The notes under the pieces: model-generated
The model's input: only the letters and a program-made list of their open reading frames with translations
Databases searched by the model: none
Told to the model about the DNA's origin: nothing
Translations under genes and position numbers: made by a program
Part shown: positions 8,455-16,173 of the stretch, one piece after another
Layout: every line of letters starts with the position of its first letter
Position numbering within the stretch: the stretch's first letter is position 1
From: Arthrobacter sp. Soil764
GTDB taxonomy: Bacteria > Actinomycetota > Actinomycetes > Actinomycetales > Micrococcaceae
Assembly: GCF_001428075.1 (NCBI RefSeq)
Contig: NZ_LMSI01000020.1
Coordinates: 243,462 to 307,461 of the forward strand
Length of the DNA stretch: 64,000 nucleotides
Direction of reading: 5' to 3'

Positions 8455-9237
8455 ATGAGCATCAACGCAGATCCGGCCAAGAATTCCCAGCCGCGCCGTA
8501 AGGGGCCCCTTGAGCTGCGCCGCAAACAGGCGGCCGTGGAAATGTCGGACCAGCACCTGCTTGATACCAAGGGGCCGGGCCAGTTCGTCCACACCGACCC
8601 GTGGCGCGTCCTGCGGATCCAGAGCGAATTCGTCGAAGGCTTCGGTGCCCTCGCGGACATCGGAAAAGCGGTCAGCGTCTTCGGTTCGGCACGGACCAAG
8701 CCCGGCAGCCAGTATTACGAGATGGGCGTGGAGGTGGGCCGAAAGCTCGCCGAAGCCGGAGTGGCAGTGATCACCGGCGGCGGTCCGGGCTCCATGGAGG
8801 CGGCCAACCGGGGGACAGTGGAAGGCAATGGTGTCTCCGTTGGCCTGGGGATCGAACTGCCGTTCGAGCAGGGCCTGAACCAGTGGGTGGACCTGGGGAT
8901 CAACTTCCGGTACTTCTTCGCCCGCAAGACCATGTTCGTCAAATACGCGCAGGGCTTTATTGTGCTGCCCGGCGGACTGGGCACGCTGGATGAGCTTTTC
9001 GAAGCCATGGTCCTGGTCCAGACGCGCAAGGTGACGTCTTTTCCCATCGTGCTCCTCGGCGTCGAATTCTGGGGGCCGATGATCGACTGGATCAGGGGGA
9101 CCCTGGTGGCAGAGGGCATGGTCTCGGAGAAGGACCTGGACCTCATCCAACTGGTGGACGATCCCGCCGAGGCTGTGGACCGGGTCCTGCAGGCCGGAGT
9201 GACGCCGTCCCTTAACGGGGAGCAGCGGCCGGAGTAG
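8455..9237 (+). CDS. LOG-family (TIGR00730-type) nucleotide hydrolase
   Basis: 260-residue Rossmann-fold protein of the LOG/TIGR00730 group. Characterised members cleave ribose-5-phosphate from nucleotide monophosphates, including cytokinin precursors. The two signature motifs are present: ITGGGPGSMEAANRG and FIVLPGGLGTLDELFEAMVL, the latter with the PGGxGTxxE catalytic Glu. An N-terminal extension of about 50 basic residues (NSQPRRKGPLELRRKQAAVE) precedes the core. The gene stands alone, divergent from the glu importer. In bacteria such proteins may act in nucleotide housekeeping; cytokinin production is possible but not shown by sequence. Confidence 0.85.
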   Translation: MSINADPAKNSQPRRKGPLELRRKQAAVEMSDQHLLDTKGPGQFVHTDPWRVLRIQSEFVEGFGALADIGKAVSVFGSARTKPGSQYYEMGVEVGRKLAEAGVAVITGGGPGSMEAANRGTVEGNGVSVGLGIELPFEQGLNQWVDLGINFRYFFARKTMFVKYAQGFIVLPGGLGTLDELFEAMVLVQTRKVTSFPIVLLGVEFWGPMIDWIRGTLVAEGMVSEKDLDLIQLVDDPAEAVDRVLQAGVTPSLNGEQRPE

Positions 9238-9280
9238 CCGCAGGCCAAAGTCCGGGCCGCCGGTCTGGCACGATGGAACC

Positions 9281-9781
9281 GTGAGCTTCTTCCTCGTTTT
9301 CCTGGCCGTCGTACTGGTGGCGGCCGTCCTTTGGGCCGGCCTGGGCCGGCGGTCCCGCAAGACCGGCGGTGCCGTGCTGCCCGCATTGCTGGACGGGGGA
9401 TTCGAAGAACCGCCCGCAAACCTTCCACCCGTGCTGCTGCCGGAGCGCGCCGCGCCCGGAGACATTGAGCAGGTGCGTTTTTCGCTTGGCCTTCGCGGCT
9501 ACCGGATGGACCAGGTGGACCAGGTCCTGGACGAACTGCGCGACCAGTTGAGCGCACGGGATGCGGAACTGGCTGGGCTTCGCAGCCGGCTGGCTGCAGT
9601 GGAGCAGGCCGGAGTGCAGTACGGGGAGCACAATTCCGACGGCGGATCCGCGGCAGGCGCCGCGTCGCCCGGACAGCAGGGCCCGGAAACGGGCGCAGAA
9701 ACTGGCACAGGAACCGCAGCGGGAGACGGCGGGAACCTGGCGGCCGATGAGGTTGCCGCCCAGGGGAAGGGCGGCCAGTGA
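9281..9781 (+). CDS. Small membrane-anchored DivIVA-domain protein
   Basis: 166 residues: an N-terminal membrane helix (FFLVFLAVVLVAAVLWAGLG, residues 2–21), a short linker, then a single DivIVA-type coiled-coil module. That module is IEQVRFSLGLRGYRMDQVDQ with VLDELRDQLSARDAELAGL, the (R)GYxxxxVD pattern seen at the membrane-binding end of DivIVA/Wag31. A disordered Gly/Ala/Thr-rich tail follows. It may localise to curved membrane or the division site (inference). GTG start, with CACGAT 6 nt upstream, so it may be leaderless. The last 4 nt overlap the mannosyltransferase gene, implying coupled translation. Confidence 0.75.
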   Translation: MSFFLVFLAVVLVAAVLWAGLGRRSRKTGGAVLPALLDGGFEEPPANLPPVLLPERAAPGDIEQVRFSLGLRGYRMDQVDQVLDELRDQLSARDAELAGLRSRLAAVEQAGVQYGEHNSDGGSAAGAASPGQQGPETGAETGTGTAAGDGGNLAADEVAAQGKGGQ

Positions 9782-11034
9782 GCACGGTGGCCCGCCGCAG
9801 CCCGCTGGCCTCGGCCGGGAGTCTGGCCCTCCGGATGGCTTCCGCCGCCCGGAGCTGGCCGTGGTGGCTCCAGGTCACGGCCCTGTACGGCGGCGCACGC
9901 CTGGTCTCCGCCTGCATCTTCATGGCTGCGGCGCTCCATCAGGGTGCCAACCCCTGGTTCCCGCCCAAACCGGATTACTGGAACTTCATCAACATCTGGG
10001 ATGCCCGCTGGTACGCCCAGGTCATCGCCAACGGCTACCCGTCCGTCCTTCCCACCGACGCCACGGGCAACGTGCAGGAAAACACCTGGGCTTTCTACCC
10101 GCTCTTTCCCGCACTGGCCGGCGGACTCAGCCGCCTCACCGGGCTGAACCCTGCCGCCTCGCTCACCCTGATCGCCATGCTGGCCGGCTGGGCTGCCGCC
10201 CTGGCGGTGTACGCGCTCTTCCGGCAGAAGGCGCCGCACGCCACCGCCATGTGGGGGGTGGCGTTCTTTTCGACGTTCCCCGTCTCCGCCGTGCTTCAGG
10301 TCCCCTACGCCGAGCCGCTGTCCCTCCTGCTGCTCGCCGCGGCCCTGCTGCTGGTGGTCCGCCGGCAATACCTGTGGGCCATGCCCGTGGTGTTCCTGCT
10401 GTCCCTGTCCCGGCCCGTCGGCGTGCCCTTCGCCGCCATGGCGGGGCTGCTGCTGGTATCCCGCGGCATCGCGCACATCAGGAAGGGGCGGGAGCGCGGC
10501 GGGGGTGGAGCAGCCCATTCCCTGGGGGACCTGGCGGCACTGGCCGGTCTCACCGTCGTCGCGGGCATCTCTGCGCTCGCGTGGCCCGCCGCCGCGTGGG
10601 CAGCGACGGGTGACCCGGAGGCGTACACCAAAACCGAAACTGTGTGGCGGGGCCGGGACCTTGTTCCCTTCAAGCCGTGGTTCGACACCGGCGTCGAACT
10701 CTTCGGTCCTGTCCTGGGCCTCCTTGCCCCCCTGGTTTTCGTGGGATTGTTCGCCGCGATGCTGTTCCTTCCACCCGTGGTGCGGCTCGGCACGGAGCTC
10801 CGGCTCTGGTGCGCCTGCTACATGGGATACCTGCTGATGTTCCTGCACCCGCAAACCAGCACCTTCCGGATGCTGCTGCCGCTGTTTCCGCTGGCCCTGG
10901 GGGCGGCGCTCCTGTCCCGCTCCAGGGCTTACCGGGGGACTGTGGTGGCCATGTTCCTGCTGCTCCAGATCGTGTGGATCGTCTGGCTTTGGGCCTGGGC
11001 GCAGTTGCCCGGCGGCGGGGATTACCCGCCCTGA
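9778..11034 (+). CDS. PIG-V-type mannosyltransferase-like membrane protein
   Basis: 418-residue polytopic membrane protein with about nine to ten hydrophobic helices. The extracytoplasmic loop after the first helix carries WDARWYAQVIANGYPS and ENTWAFYPLFPALAGGL, the D/W-rich motifs of PIG-V/GT-C glycosyltransferases that use polyprenyl-linked mannose. A catalytic Asp in NIWDARWY is likely. It probably adds mannose to a cell-envelope lipid or protein outside the membrane (inference from family). The GTG start overlaps the stop of the DivIVA-like gene. Substrate and acceptor cannot be told from sequence. Confidence 0.75.
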   Translation: MSTVARRSPLASAGSLALRMASAARSWPWWLQVTALYGGARLVSACIFMAAALHQGANPWFPPKPDYWNFINIWDARWYAQVIANGYPSVLPTDATGNVQENTWAFYPLFPALAGGLSRLTGLNPAASLTLIAMLAGWAAALAVYALFRQKAPHATAMWGVAFFSTFPVSAVLQVPYAEPLSLLLLAAALLLVVRRQYLWAMPVVFLLSLSRPVGVPFAAMAGLLLVSRGIAHIRKGRERGGGGAAHSLGDLAALAGLTVVAGISALAWPAAAWAATGDPEAYTKTETVWRGRDLVPFKPWFDTGVELFGPVLGLLAPLVFVGLFAAMLFLPPVVRLGTELRLWCACYMGYLLMFLHPQTSTFRMLLPLFPLALGAALLSRSRAYRGTVVAMFLLLQIVWIVWLWAWAQLPGGGDYPP

Positions 11035-11266
11035 CAAATCCTGCTTCTGCGCAGGTCAGCCCGGGAATAACGGTTGCCGGGAAATGTCCATCGATTAGCT
11101 ACGCACGTGTAATTACGCGATAATGATAGGTAAGCAAGGACAAAAGCATTCAGAAAGCGCGCAGCCTTGGCGGTGGAAACACCACCCTGCCATAGCGGCC
11201 TGATCGACATGCGGACACAGCCCGCCCGGGCTGATTAGTCCTGGGACAAATGGAGGGGAATTCCTC
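11035..11266. other. Non-coding gap upstream of DUF3117 gene
   Basis: 232 bp without a convincing gene. It is AT-richer than its surroundings around 11100–11140, where GATAAT at about 11116 is a possible -10 with a weak TTAGCT 18 bp upstream. That would leave a leader of more than 100 nt before the DUF3117 start. I see no clear riboswitch. Confidence 0.35.
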
Positions 11267-11434
11267 ATGGCGGCTATGAAACCACGCACCGGCGACGGCC
11301 CAATGGAAGTCACCAAGGAGGGCCGCAGCCTGATCATGCGCGTCCCGCTCGAAGGCGGCGGGCGTCTGGTGGTCGAACTCAACGCGGCAGAAGCAGCCAA
11401 CCTCAAGGAATGCCTGGTAGGCGTTACCGAATAG
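11267..11434 (+). CDS. DUF3117 family small protein, 55 aa
   Basis: 55-residue conserved actinobacterial protein of unknown function, beginning MAAMKPRTGDGPMEVTKEGR and ending NLKECLVGVTE. The middle, RVPLEGGGRLVVELN, is nearly invariant in the family as I know it. There is no membrane segment or Cys cluster. A strong ribosome binding site, GGAGGGG, lies 8 nt before the ATG, unlike many leaderless neighbours, suggesting high expression. The gene stands alone and ends at a perfect palindromic terminator (11442–11479). Too short for routine ORF cut-offs, so it is easily missed. Confidence 0.9.
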   Translation: MAAMKPRTGDGPMEVTKEGRSLIMRVPLEGGGRLVVELNAAEAANLKECLVGVTE

Positions 11435-11441
11435 TCGTGCC

Positions 11442-11479
11442 GGACAGGGTGCGCAGCCCGCGGGCTGCGCACCCTGTCC
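11442..11479. terminator. Bidirectional palindromic terminator
   Basis: A perfect 38-bp palindrome (arm GGACAGGGTGCGCAGCCCG) is followed by CTTTTCG on the plus strand. It separates the convergent DUF3117 and O-methyltransferase genes. Confidence 0.85.
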
Positions 11480-11492
11480 CTTTTCGCTACGC

Positions 11493-12125
11493 CTACTTCT
11501 TGACTGCCACCAGCAGGCCGTCCCCGGTGGGCAGCATCGCCGACGCCAGCCGGTCGTCGTCGCGGATTGCCCTGCCCACCTGGCGCAGGACTACAGTGGT
11601 TGCCTCCCGGCCCGCGGGGTTGGCTACCTTGTCCTTGTCCAGCGCGTCATTGATGACCAGCAGGCCCGCGGGCTTCAGCAGCCGGATGGCCTGCTCCACG
11701 TAGCCGGGGAGCCCCGGCTTGTCCGCATCGATGAAGACGAGGTCGTAGGCGCCGTCCGTGAGCCGGGGCAGGACATCGCCGGCGCGGCCGGAAATGGTGC
11801 GGGTCCGGTTGGCGGGGCTGCCGGTCTCGGCGAACGCTTCGCGCGCGGCCCTGAGGTGTTCGACGTCCACATCGATGGTGGTCAGGACGGCGTGCGGGCC
11901 CAGGCCCCGCAGTAGGCAGACGCCGGAGACGCCGGCGCCGGTGCCGATCTCGACGGCGGTCTGGGCCTTGGAGGCAGCAGCCAGCACCGTGAGGACGGCG
12001 CCCACACCGGGGCTGATGGCGCTGACTCCCAATTCATAGGAACGTTCCCGGGCCCGAAGCATGACCTCGTCCTCAGCGGGCAGATCTTCTGCATAGGACC
12101 AGCTGCTGGACTTGTCGGCGCTCAT
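11493..12125 (-). CDS. SAM-dependent O-methyltransferase (CCoAMT-like)
   Basis: 210-residue class I methyltransferase of the methyltransferase-3 (catechol/caffeoyl-CoA) family. Motif I is AVEIGTGAGVSGVCLLRGL near residue 60, the acidic adenosine ligand follows in TIDVDVEH, and a metal-site Asp lies in DLVFIDADKPGLPGYVE, with VINDAL later. It probably methylates a small phenolic or similar compound using a divalent metal; the substrate is unknown. It lies next to sigE on the opposite strand, as in mycobacteria (where the neighbour is also an O-methyltransferase). A TAGGCT -10 candidate lies about 45 nt upstream. Confidence 0.85.
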   Translation of the reverse strand: MSADKSSSWSYAEDLPAEDEVMLRARERSYELGVSAISPGVGAVLTVLAAASKAQTAVEIGTGAGVSGVCLLRGLGPHAVLTTIDVDVEHLRAAREAFAETGSPANRTRTISGRAGDVLPRLTDGAYDLVFIDADKPGLPGYVEQAIRLLKPAGLLVINDALDKDKVANPAGREATTVVLRQVGRAIRDDDRLASAMLPTGDGLLVAVKK

Positions 12126-12354
12126 GGATTATCGCTTTCTGGGCGTAAAGGGGGAATGTCTCCTCAAGCCTACTGTGTCCCGCCGGGCTGGCCGGGAAAG
12201 ACAGTGTTGCGCCCAAGGCTGAAGTTTGCCGGCGGTCAGGAAATTCCCAGCCAAGTTTGACATGATTAATATCCGCTCATCCAAAAGGTGACCGGCGCCG
12301 AATCAGAGATGTCAACAGTATCCGGGCGTTAGCATTCCACGAGGGGAGTGGACG
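12126..12354. other. Divergent control region of O-methyltransferase and sigE
   Basis: 229 bp without a gene, holding the promoters of both flanking genes. An AT-rich patch with TTGACATGATTAATATCC near 12256 is the most promoter-like part, but its -35/-10 spacing does not fit a standard promoter. I could not identify an ECF-type autoregulatory pair with confidence. Confidence 0.35.
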
Positions 12355-12969
12355 ATGTCATCTTCAGTTGTGGCACCTGTCCCTGCAGTAAACAATCCCG
12401 ACGATGAGTGGGTCCGTCCCACCTGGGAAGAAGTGGTCACCAACCACTCCGCAAAGGTTTACCGGCTGGCGTACCGGCTGACGGGCAACAAGTACGACGC
12501 CGAGGACCTCACCCAGGAGGTCTTCGTCCGCGTCTTCCGGTCGCTGGAGAACTTCAAGCCCGGAACGCTGGATGGCTGGCTCCACCGCATCACTACCAAC
12601 CTGTTCCTTGACCAGGCCCGGCGGAAGACGCGCATCCGCTTCGACGCCCTTGCCGAGGATGCCGAGTCCCGGCTGCCCGGTCGCGAGCCGGGGCCCGAAC
12701 AGAGCTTCGAGCTGAACAACCTGGATCTGGACGTACAGGCCGCCCTGGAGGAACTTCCGCCGGACTTCCGTGCCGCCGTAGTCCTGTGCGACCTTGAGGG
12801 TCTGTCCTATGACGAAGTTGCCGAGGCCCTGGGCGTGAAGCTGGGAACTGTCCGCTCGCGCATCCACCGCGGCCGGACCATGCTGCGCGAAAAGCTGGCC
12901 CACCGTGACCCCCGCCCGCAGCAGTCCCGCCGCAAGCTTGCGCTGCCGCGCATCGCCGGCATCCTCTGA
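12355..12969 (+). CDS. sigE: ECF RNA polymerase sigma factor SigE
   Basis: 204-residue group 4 sigma factor for envelope or oxidative stress. Region 2 is clear: KVYRLAYRLTGNKYDAEDLT then QEVFVRVFRSLENFKPGTLDG with WLHRITTNLFLDQ. Region 4 is ELPPDFRAAVVLCDLEGLSYD followed by EVAEALGVKLGTVRSRIHRG, the -35 binding helix-turn-helix. SD GGGAG precedes the ATG. It is followed after 7 bp by a zinc-type anti-sigma factor and then tatB, the arrangement of the mycobacterial sigE locus. Activity is expected to be held by the anti-sigma factor at the membrane. Confidence 0.92.
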   Translation: MSSSVVAPVPAVNNPDDEWVRPTWEEVVTNHSAKVYRLAYRLTGNKYDAEDLTQEVFVRVFRSLENFKPGTLDGWLHRITTNLFLDQARRKTRIRFDALAEDAESRLPGREPGPEQSFELNNLDLDVQAALEELPPDFRAAVVLCDLEGLSYDEVAEALGVKLGTVRSRIHRGRTMLREKLAHRDPRPQQSRRKLALPRIAGIL

Positions 12970-12976
12970 ACGGCAC

Positions 12977-13831
12977 ATGAGGTCCCAGTTTCCTTTCGGC
13001 GGCAGGCATCAGCGCACCGGCAGCCACCTAGAGGCCTGCCAGGAGTGTGCTGCAGCCGTGCGCCGGGAACGGCAGTACCTTGAACGGCTGCGCGAAGCCC
13101 CCATCCCGCCTGCCAGCCAGGACCTGACGGCACGGCTGCTGGCACGCACCCACGAACTGGCTGCCCAGCCTCCCGCGCCTGCGCAGCAGGGCGGTACCTC
13201 CCGCATGGCTGCGCGTGCGCTGGGGCTCGCCGCCGGCGGGACCATGGCGGCGGCGAGTGTGTTGGCCGTAGGTGCCTTCACGGCAGCGGGTGATCCCGCC
13301 GCGGACGGGCCGGCGGGAACCGAAGCGGCCTTTTCGCATGTTTCCTCCCAGACCCCGGCGGACGGCCGGACTTTGACCGCCCCGCAGCTGGCCACGTTGC
13401 GGTCCGAGGGATGGGCCTGCCCGGAACTCCAGGCCATGGGATTCCACCTTGAAGCTGCCCGGGCATTGGTGGTTGACGGGCAACCTGCGGTGGAGCTGCG
13501 CCTCACTGACGGGACGCATCACGCCACCATCACAGAGCAACACCCGGTGGGTCATCCAGCAGCAGGCCAGGAGGGTGGCCCGCTGCAGGTTTCGGGCACC
13601 TCTCCCTGGTCTGCCACCTACCGGGCCGCCGGGCTCACCATCACCTACCGCTCCGACCTGCCCCCGGAGCAGGCCGATGATGCGCTGCCCATCCTCGAGC
13701 AACTTGCCCACACCGCCACGGAAGGGGTTGACGCGGCCGTTCCGGAAACGCAGGGAAGCCCTGCCGCGGAGCCCCTGGAGGCACGGCTGGAGCGGGGAAT
13801 CAGCAAGATCGCAGCCATGTTCACCCAGTGA
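12977..13831 (+). CDS. Membrane-anchored ZAS-type anti-sigma factor
   Basis: 284-residue predicted anti-SigE. Near the N-terminus HLEACQECAAAV gives the H-x3-C-x2-C zinc-associated anti-sigma motif, followed by a helical RERQYLERLREAP segment. One membrane helix lies around residues 80–105 (ALGLAAGGTMAAASVLAVGA). The remaining roughly 170 residues would be extracytoplasmic, including GWACPELQAMGFHLEAARAL and VELRLTDGTHHATIT. The frame is open from 12905, overlapping sigE, but the ATG at 12977 is chosen because the zinc motif then begins near residue 15. Mycobacterial RseA is much shorter and lacks such an outside domain, so this may sense a signal directly. Confidence 0.82.
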   Translation: MRSQFPFGGRHQRTGSHLEACQECAAAVRRERQYLERLREAPIPPASQDLTARLLARTHELAAQPPAPAQQGGTSRMAARALGLAAGGTMAAASVLAVGAFTAAGDPAADGPAGTEAAFSHVSSQTPADGRTLTAPQLATLRSEGWACPELQAMGFHLEAARALVVDGQPAVELRLTDGTHHATITEQHPVGHPAAGQEGGPLQVSGTSPWSATYRAAGLTITYRSDLPPEQADDALPILEQLAHTATEGVDAAVPETQGSPAAEPLEARLERGISKIAAMFTQ

Positions 13832-13887
13832 CACGGACTGTTTCCCCGTCCGCCGGACGGGAATCGTCACTCGCAGCCCGGAGAGGG

Positions 13888-13893
13888 TAATCT
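13888..13893 (+). promoter_or_regulatory. -10 element of tatB (leaderless)
   Basis: TAATCT ends 7 nt before the tatB GTG at 13901. It would let tatB be transcribed separately from sigE–anti-sigma. Confidence 0.5.
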
Positions 13894-13900
13894 TCCTAAA

Positions 13901-14305
13901 GTGTTTGGAATCAACGGCCCGGAGTTCATCCTTCTGCTGATCATTGGCGTCCTCGTGATCGGCCCCCAGCGGCTGCCTGAATACACCCAGAAGCTGGCAA
14001 ACCTGGTCAAGGAACTCCGCCGCATGGCTTCCGGCGCGCGCGAACAGATCAAGGAAGAAGTGGGCATCGACATCGACGATGTCGACTGGAAGAAGTACGA
14101 CCCGCGCCAGTACGATCCCCGCCGCATTATCAAGGAAGCACTGCTCGACGACGACACCAAGCCCGTCAGTTCAGGAGCCCCTGCTGCCGTGGCCGCAGTT
14201 TCCGGCGCCGCAGCCGCCGCAGATTCGGCACCCCAGCGTCCCGAACGGGTGGTGCAGAGACTGGCCCCGGGCGATACCGCCCCGTTCGACACCGAAGCCA
14301 CCTAG
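13901..14305 (+). CDS. tatB: Twin-arginine translocase subunit TatB
   Basis: 134 residues with the TatB layout: a short N-terminal membrane helix (FGINGPEFILLLIIGVLVIG) with the conserved Glu at about residue 8, the hinge GPQRLPEYTQKLANLVKELR, then a long amphipathic helix and a disordered Ala/Pro-rich tail. It works with TatA/TatC to export folded proteins bearing RR signal peptides. In mycobacteria tatB also follows the sigE/anti-sigma pair, with htrA between them; here htrA is absent. The GTG start is supported by the helix beginning at residue 2 and a TAATCT -10 7 nt upstream. Confidence 0.9.
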   Translation: MFGINGPEFILLLIIGVLVIGPQRLPEYTQKLANLVKELRRMASGAREQIKEEVGIDIDDVDWKKYDPRQYDPRRIIKEALLDDDTKPVSSGAPAAVAAVSGAAAAADSAPQRPERVVQRLAPGDTAPFDTEAT

Positions 14306-14332
14306 GGTAAGCGCCGGCAGTGCCGGGTCCGA

Positions 14333-15475
14333 TCAGCGCGGTTGCAGCCCCAGCTTCATCCCGGCGAGCCCGCGGGGTTTGGCAGCCAATTGGCCTGCGA
14401 TGCCTGCCAGGGCGACAGCCCCCGCCGAACCGGGCTGGCCCAGGACGATTGGAACCCCCGAGTCCCCGCCTTCGCGCAGCTGGATGTCCAGGGGAATCTG
14501 GCCCAGCAGCGGCACGTCCCTCCCCACCGTGGCGCTGAGGCGCTCGGTGAGCACCGCCCCGCCGCCGCTTCCGAAGAGTTCCATCCTGCCGCCGTCGGGC
14601 ATCTCCAGGTAGGACATGTTCTCGATGACGCCCGCGATCTTCTGCCCCGTCTGGGTGGCGATGGCGCCTGCGCGTTCTGCAACATCGGCGGCCGCCGCCT
14701 GGGGGGTGGTGACCACCAGGATTTCTGCCTTGGGCAGCAGCTGGGCCACTGAGATGGCGATGTCACCTGTCCCGGGCGGAAGGTCCAGGAACAAGGCATC
14801 CAGGTCGCCGAAATAGACGTCGGTGAGGAACTGTTCCAGGGCCCGGTGCAGCATGGGTCCGCGCCAGGCAACGGGCTGGTTGCCGGTCACGAACATGCCA
14901 ATGGAGATGACCTTCACCCCGTAGGCAACCGGAGGGAGGATCATGTCATCGACTTGGGTTGGGGCCTGGTCGATGCCCATCAGCGCCGGCACGGAGAAGC
15001 CGTAAACGTCCGCATCCACGATGCCCACCCGCAGGCCCTGGGCAGCCAGCGCGGTGGCCAGGTTGACCGTGACCGAGGACTTGCCCACCCCGCCCTTGCC
15101 GCTGGCCACGGCATAGACCCTGGTGAGGGAATCCGGTTCGTTGAACGGGATCCTGCGCTGGCCGCCGGCGCCGCGCAGCTTCTCCTTGAGGGCATCGCGC
15201 TGGGCCTGGTCCATTACTTTGAGCTCGACGTCGACGGCGGTGACGCCGGGGACGGCGAAAAGGGCCTTCTGCGAATCGGCGGTGATGGTGTCCCGCAGCG
15301 GGCAGCCGGCGATCGTGAGCAGGACCGCCACGGTGACTTTTCCGTCGTCGGAAACGTGGACCGAGTCCACCATGCCCAGCTCGGTGATGGGACGCCGGAG
15401 CTCGGGGTCGATCACAGTGGCCAGGGCAGCATTGACTGCCTCAGCCAACGGGGTGCTGGCAATGGGTTCGGTCAT
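14333..15475 (-). CDS. mrp: Mrp/ApbC-type ATP-binding Fe-S carrier
   Basis: 380-residue P-loop ATPase of the Mrp/NBP35 family, which carries and inserts iron-sulfur clusters in the cytoplasm. The N-terminal 90 residues are a MIP18/DUF59 domain (VIDPELRRPITELGMVDSV, TIAGCPLRDTI). The deviant Walker A is ASGKGGVGKSSVTVNLA, switch I region VGIVDADVYGFSVPALMG, and DLPPGTGDIAISVAQLLP is the family signature. The cluster-binding CxxC of some Mrp proteins is not evident near the C-terminus, as in several actinobacterial homologues. Its start overlaps the DUF1003 stop by one base (TAATG). The sigE–tatB–mrp neighbourhood is conserved. Confidence 0.9.
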   Translation of the reverse strand: MTEPIASTPLAEAVNAALATVIDPELRRPITELGMVDSVHVSDDGKVTVAVLLTIAGCPLRDTITADSQKALFAVPGVTAVDVELKVMDQAQRDALKEKLRGAGGQRRIPFNEPDSLTRVYAVASGKGGVGKSSVTVNLATALAAQGLRVGIVDADVYGFSVPALMGIDQAPTQVDDMILPPVAYGVKVISIGMFVTGNQPVAWRGPMLHRALEQFLTDVYFGDLDALFLDLPPGTGDIAISVAQLLPKAEILVVTTPQAAAADVAERAGAIATQTGQKIAGVIENMSYLEMPDGGRMELFGSGGGAVLTERLSATVGRDVPLLGQIPLDIQLREGGDSGVPIVLGQPGSAGAVALAGIAGQLAAKPRGLAGMKLGLQPR

Positions 15476-16173
15476 TAGCGGTCCTGTGTGGAATGGCCGG
15501 GTTTCACCCGGGGGATTTGCTGGGTGCGCGGGCTCCGTTGCCGGTCCCGCTGTTCGCGCAACTTGTCTTTCACTTTGTCACGGGGGGATTCGTGCGAACC
15601 GGGTCCGGTGTCGTCGTGGGTCCGCAGCTCCTCCTGGGCTTCCAGCAGGTCTTCAAGGAGTGAGCGCAGCTCGGCCCGGACGTAGTCGCGGGTGGCCACC
15701 TCGCGCAGTGCGATCCGCAGGGAGGCGAGCTCCCGGGTCAGGTACTCGGTGTCCGAGAGGTTGCGTTCGGCGCGCTGCCGGTCCTGCTGAACCGAGACAC
15801 GGTCCCGGTCATCCTGCCGGTTCTGCGCCAGCAGCAGCAGGGGCGCCGCGTAGGAGGCCTGCAGCGACAGCATCAGGGTCAGCAGGGTGAAGCCAAGGTC
15901 CCTCGAGTCGAACTGCCATTCGGCGGGCGCCCACGTGTTCCAGCCCAGCCAGAAGATGCAGAAGACCGTCATATAGACCAGGAACTGCGGGGTGCCCATG
16001 AACCGGGCAAAGCCTTCTGTGGCGTGCCCGAACGCGTCCGGATCCGGGGAGAACTTGGGCAGGATCCGCTGGCGGGCGCTCAGGGGTGTGTCGAGGCTGC
16101 CTTTTGAATCCGCGTTGGCGAGGTTCCGCTGGTTGGGGTTCTTCGGAGCGCTGTTATCAGCCAATGCGGCCAC
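15475..16173 (-). CDS. DUF1003 membrane protein
   Basis: 232 residues. Two membrane helices at about residues 65–85 (FLVYMTVFCIFWLGWNTW) and 95–120 carry the family signature, with TLMLSLQASYAAPLLLLAQ followed by NRQDDRDRV. A long charged coiled-coil tail rich in Arg, Glu and Gln follows (LSDTEYLTRELASLRIALRE), ending in a basic disordered stretch. Function is not known; in this family the two-helix unit sits beside magnesium-transport-related genes. The GTG start lies inside the end of the upstream MgtE_N/CBS gene (17-nt overlap), so the two proteins are probably made together and may interact. Confidence 0.85.
   Translation of the reverse strand: MAALADNSAPKNPNQRNLANADSKGSLDTPLSARQRILPKFSPDPDAFGHATEGFARFMGTPQFLVYMTVFCIFWLGWNTWAPAEWQFDSRDLGFTLLTLMLSLQASYAAPLLLLAQNRQDDRDRVSVQQDRQRAERNLSDTEYLTRELASLRIALREVATRDYVRAELRSLLEDLLEAQEELRTHDDTGPGSHESPRDKVKDKLREQRDRQRSPRTQQIPRVKPGHSTQDR

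Noticed and set aside
9499..11037. Minus-strand open frame of 512 codons opposite the mannosyltransferase
   Set aside because: It is the antisense shadow of real genes with membrane-helix codon bias; composition is abnormal (Gly/Arg/Gln/His-rich).
12905..12976. Longer anti-sigma factor starting inside sigE
   Set aside because: The added residues are Ser/Arg-rich out-of-frame sigE sequence; the ATG at 12977 fits the zinc motif position better.
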